In this document: one piece after another, positions 6,931 to 9,229 of the stretch | Layout of the letters: each line of letters starts with the position of its first letter | How positions within the stretch are numbered: the stretch's first letter is position 1 | NCBI GenBank assembly: GCA_021823045.1 | Contig: JAKAPB010000044.1 | Location: forward strand, 1 to 9,229 | DNA length: 9,229 bases | Source of the DNA: Actinomycetes bacterium | GTDB taxonomy: Bacteria > Actinomycetota > Acidimicrobiia > Acidimicrobiales > Acidimicrobiaceae | Direction of reading: 5' to 3' | Program-made: the position numbers and the translations under genes | Notes under the pieces: generated by a model | The model's input: the letters and a program-made list of their open reading frames with translations, nothing else | Told to the model about the DNA's origin: nothing | Database searches by the model: none

Positions 6931-8505
6931 ATGAATCCTTCTGGAAATGTTCCAAATGCCAAGGGTCCGGTGATAGCGGCATTGGATTTAGGGTCAAACT
7001 CATTCCATCTCGTTGTGGTAATCGCTCGACCAGACAGGAGCTTCCATATCGTTGCATCGGAGAAGAGAATGCTTCGGTTAGGTGAAGAAGTAGCATACTC
7101 TGGTTCGATTTCGGCATCGAGCATCCAGAAAGCGGCCAAGACCGTGGCCGAGCTTTCAAAAATTGCTGAACTTGCTGGCGCTGAAGAGACGGTGGCCTTT
7201 GCAACCTCAGCGTTTCGAGATGCATCGAATTCCGAAGACGCGCTCGATGCTATTACGCAGGTATCGGGGGTACACCCACACGTCATTTCTGGTGTACGTG
7301 AAGCTCAGCTTATATACCAAGCCGTGAGATCGCATCTAAGCCTCGAGCCGTTTCCGGCTTTAATATGCGATCTAGGTGGTGGCAGTCTCGAGCTGATCAT
7401 AGGCGACCAGAGACAGAGTTACTTTACTTCGTCTCTTCCGCTAGGGGTAGGCCGGCTTAAGGCTAACTTCTCTGGCTCAGATCCACTTACGCCCAAGGAG
7501 AGGGCCTCCCTTGTAGGTCATATCCACAAAGTGATGGATCCGGCTATCTCCAGAATTGTCGACTTCGATCCTCGTTCGATAGTCGTCTCTTCGGGAACCT
7601 TTGGTGCGCTACTCAAAGTCGCAAAGGTCTCTCGAGCCCCTTTTGGGACCGATGAACAGTTCGACGACGAACCCGTTGGCGTCAAGGAGATCCAAAAGAT
7701 TGGCAAGAGGCTCCTTGCTCTCGGCACTCAAAAGAGGATGGCCATTGCCGGTATGGATCCAAAGAGGGTCGATCTTCTTCCTATCGGTTGGCTTGTGTTA
7801 AGCGAGATCCTTTCCGCCACCAAGGTGACCACCCTTCGTTATTCGGACTGGGCCTTGAGGGAGGGGATAATACTGGACCTTCTTGAGGCAAGAGAGGATT
7901 TCGAATTCGCATTTGATGCACACGACCTTCGAGAAGGGGCGGTGCGGGCATTAGCCGAGAAGTTTCATGGCCTAAACAGCCACGCCCTCAAGGTGCAGGA
8001 GTTTTCAATCCGCTTGGCCGAGTCCCTAAGGGAAAGGTTAAAGCTAGATTCTTCCGACATTGAGCTGCTCGGATATAGCGCGATACTCCACGATATCGGA
8101 GAGTGGATAGCACAAGAAGATCACGATAAGCATTCCGCTTACTTGGTGGAGACCAGTCCGCTAAAGGGCTTTTCTGACCTTGAGAAGTCCATGATCTCCT
8201 CCATCGTGCGTTTCCATAAGAGGGGAACTCCAAAGCCAGCTGACTACCAAGCATTCCAGAAACTTCGACCCTTGGAGCGATCGAGGGTGCTGATTTTGGC
8301 TGGAATCTTGAGAATCGCTGACGCCTTAGACCGTTCGCACGCCAGCGTAATCGATTCACTTAGCGTTGAGGTCACACAAGGATCTTTGACGATCCTTGTG
8401 GACACGAAACAGGATATTTCGATGGAAATAAATGGCTTTCGCAAGAAGAAGGGGCTCTTTGAGGAGCTAACCAAGATGGATGCCGAGATATACCTCAATT
8501 CATAA
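6931..8505 (+). CDS. ppx: Exopolyphosphatase, Ppx/GppA family, long form with HD-type C-terminal domain
   Basis: A 524-residue Ppx/GppA phosphatase. It releases terminal phosphate from polyphosphate, and some relatives hydrolyse pppGpp. The ASKHA-fold N-terminal half shows the phosphate loop DLGSNSFH (19-26), FATSAFRDASNS (90-101), ISGVREAQLIY (119-129) and DLGGGSLELIIGD (147-159). Glu124 and Glu154 align with the catalytic glutamates of E. coli Ppx (121 and 150). The residue before Glu124 is Arg where Glu is common, but the catalytic one is kept. The C-terminal half carries an HD-like helical region with LHDIGEW (His387-Asp388), a further His401 and ADALDRSH. This makes it the long E. coli-like type rather than the short form of about 310-345 residues common in mycobacteria and corynebacteria. 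The ATG at 6931 has GAGAGGA ending 11 nt upstream. It is the last gene of the polyphosphate operon. Confidence 0.94.
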   Translation: MNPSGNVPNAKGPVIAALDLGSNSFHLVVVIARPDRSFHIVASEKRMLRLGEEVAYSGSISASSIQKAAKTVAELSKIAELAGAEETVAFATSAFRDASNSEDALDAITQVSGVHPHVISGVREAQLIYQAVRSHLSLEPFPALICDLGGGSLELIIGDQRQSYFTSSLPLGVGRLKANFSGSDPLTPKERASLVGHIHKVMDPAISRIVDFDPRSIVVSSGTFGALLKVAKVSRAPFGTDEQFDDEPVGVKEIQKIGKRLLALGTQKRMAIAGMDPKRVDLLPIGWLVLSEILSATKVTTLRYSDWALREGIILDLLEAREDFEFAFDAHDLREGAVRALAEKFHGLNSHALKVQEFSIRLAESLRERLKLDSSDIELLGYSAILHDIGEWIAQEDHDKHSAYLVETSPLKGFSDLEKSMISSIVRFHKRGTPKPADYQAFQKLRPLERSRVLILAGILRIADALDRSHASVIDSLSVEVTQGSLTILVDTKQDISMEINGFRKKKGLFEELTKMDAEIYLNS

Positions 8506-8520
8506 GGTACGGATCGGGGA

Positions 8521-8533
8521 GGTGATACGCACC
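8521..8533 (+). repeat. Small hairpin just after ppx
   Basis: GGTG (8521-8524) and CACC (8530-8533) can pair around a 5-nt loop. With a stem of four pairs it is weak alone. It may add to the larger nested hairpin that follows at 8537-8578. Confidence 0.2.
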
Positions 8534-8536
8534 CAG

Positions 8537-8578
8537 GACCGGCGTTGCCATTCACTCAGGATGGCCCTACAACCGGTC
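8537..8578. terminator. Nested hairpin between convergent ppx and flippase-like gene
   Basis: Outer arms GACCGG (8537-8542) and CCGGTC (8573-8578) enclose inner arms GCCAT (8547-8551) and ATGGC (8561-8565) around a 9-nt loop. Being an inverted repeat, it can form on transcripts from both sides. It occupies the only gap between the two convergent genes, and its right arm reaches the stop codon of the minus-strand gene. There is no T-run on either side, so a classical intrinsic terminator is not demonstrated. Many actinobacterial terminators lack a U-tract, which makes a bidirectional termination or RNA 3'-end role plausible. Confidence 0.4.
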
Positions 8579-9229
8579 AGTCGGCAAAGGGATCAATTGG
8601 TTTTGGCTTGGGAAGTATTCGTGGGTCTATGACGTCTAGTTCCATTGTCTCGATGGGCTGAGGCTGTGGTCCTTTAACCTTCAGGCTAACATAGGCGGCT
8701 GCACCCGCTGGTATAGGGATCCAAAAGTTAAATAAGCGATAGCTGATGACCGAAAGAATAGCTATTCCTCTTGGGATTCCGAATCCCCCAAGAAGTTTGA
8801 TTAGCGCCGGCTCTATAACTCCGAGTCCGCCGGGTGTAATGGGGATAGCGGCTAAAACATTGGCTAGACCGTAGGCTACTAGCAGCGAAATGGGATCAAT
8901 TGCACGACCAAATGCCAAAATCATCATCCAAAGTGATGCCGCGTCGGCGAGCCAGTTGATCGATGCCCACAGGAGAGCGCGCCTAAGGAGGTCTGGATTC
9001 TGCCACAGCTCCTTGATCCTTTCGCCTATCCTTACGAAGATTCTCTCAGCCGAACCTGGCTTCAGGTATGGTATTCGACGACCTATCTTGGTAACTAAGG
9101 CAAGGGCCCTGGGTTGGTTCTTGGTGAAAAGTATCAGAAGTAGCGCAAAGGAACCGATTAGCACGATTCCCAGCAACGCCACCACGGCGTAAATTGGATC
9201 AAAGCCGTTAAGGGGAATCGAAATGATCA
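8577..9229 (-). CDS. Flippase-like membrane protein (LPG synthase TM region/UPF0104 family), 5' end cut by window
   Basis: The reading frame stays open to the right window edge, so this is the C-terminal 217 residues of a larger protein. An in-frame GTG at 9185 lies within the coding sequence, not necessarily at its start: codons upstream of it continue as a membrane segment (IISIPLNGFDPIYAVVALL). Several hydrophobic segments are visible, together with the family signature VLAAIPITPGGLGVIEPALI and the later YRLFNFWIPIPAGAAAY. Both are typical of the lysylphosphatidylglycerol-synthase transmembrane region (COG0392 type). A proline-rich, acidic cytoplasmic-looking tail (PQPQPIETMELD onward to PIDPFAD) ends the protein. 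There is no sign in view of a C-terminal aminoacyl-transferase domain, so a lipid or isoprenoid-linked sugar flippase-like role is more likely than MprF activity. The substrate cannot be inferred. It converges on ppx across the hairpin at 8537-8578. Confidence 0.85.
   Translation of the reverse strand, partial: IISIPLNGFDPIYAVVALLGIVLIGSFALLLILFTKNQPRALALVTKIGRRIPYLKPGSAERIFVRIGERIKELWQNPDLLRRALLWASINWLADAASLWMMILAFGRAIDPISLLVAYGLANVLAAIPITPGGLGVIEPALIKLLGGFGIPRGIAILSVISYRLFNFWIPIPAGAAAYVSLKVKGPQPQPIETMELDVIDPRILPKPKPIDPFAD

Noticed and set aside
6528..7286. A 252-residue minus-strand ORF across the CYTH/ppx junction
   Set aside because: It is antisense to two well-supported genes, is rich in Ser/Thr/Ala as expected from a mirror frame, and shows no domain.
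9183..9185. GTG at 9185 as the true start of the flippase-like gene
   Set aside because: The frame continues open to the window edge as hydrophobic protein sequence, and the family is much longer than 202 residues, so the gene is cut by the edge rather than starting here.

Overview
The window carries seven protein genes, six complete and one cut by the right edge, packed into about 9.2 kb with almost no spacer DNA. No RNA gene, insertion sequence, CRISPR array or phage gene is visible. Base composition looks close to balanced G+C. Four of the six complete genes appear to start with GTG or TTG. The second SEDS protein has the long form with an extra N-terminal part (RLDP motif, about 470 residues) typical of actinobacterial RodA such as M. 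tuberculosis Rv0017c. Together with the CYTH/CHAD-like protein beside ppk1 and ppx, this suggests an actinobacterium. A deep branch such as Acidimicrobiia is my guess from composition and gene types, not something the sequence proves.

Layout. Bases 1-349 hold no gene I can support, only the leader of the first transcript. A two-gene rightward unit follows: rodA (350-1501), a cell-wall glycan polymerase, overlapped by 17 nt by a bifunctional-nuclease (DUF151) family gene (1485-2120). Facing it, with the stop codons overlapping by 4 nt, is a second, longer SEDS gene on the minus strand (2117-3526). Its 5' end lies only about 21 bp from the start of a rightward operon: ppk1 (3548-5635), a CYTH triphosphatase with a C-terminal helical CHAD-like part (5638-6924), and ppx (6931-8505). 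A nested hairpin between convergent genes separates ppx from the 3' end of a minus-strand flippase-like/LPG-synthase-type membrane protein gene (8577 to beyond 9229).

How the genes work together. The right half is a compact polyphosphate module. Ppk1 makes the polymer from ATP, Ppx removes terminal phosphate, and the CYTH protein probably hydrolyses short inorganic triphosphate or related substrates. Spacings of 2 and 6 nt argue for co-transcription and coupled translation. The left half concerns envelope growth: two distinct SEDS polymerases, neither with its usual class B PBP partner in view. The observation most worth a second look is that the CYTH protein has no histidine in 428 residues and an acidic C-terminal domain, although its position and outline match CHAD domains, which are named for conserved histidines and bind polyphosphate through basic residues.
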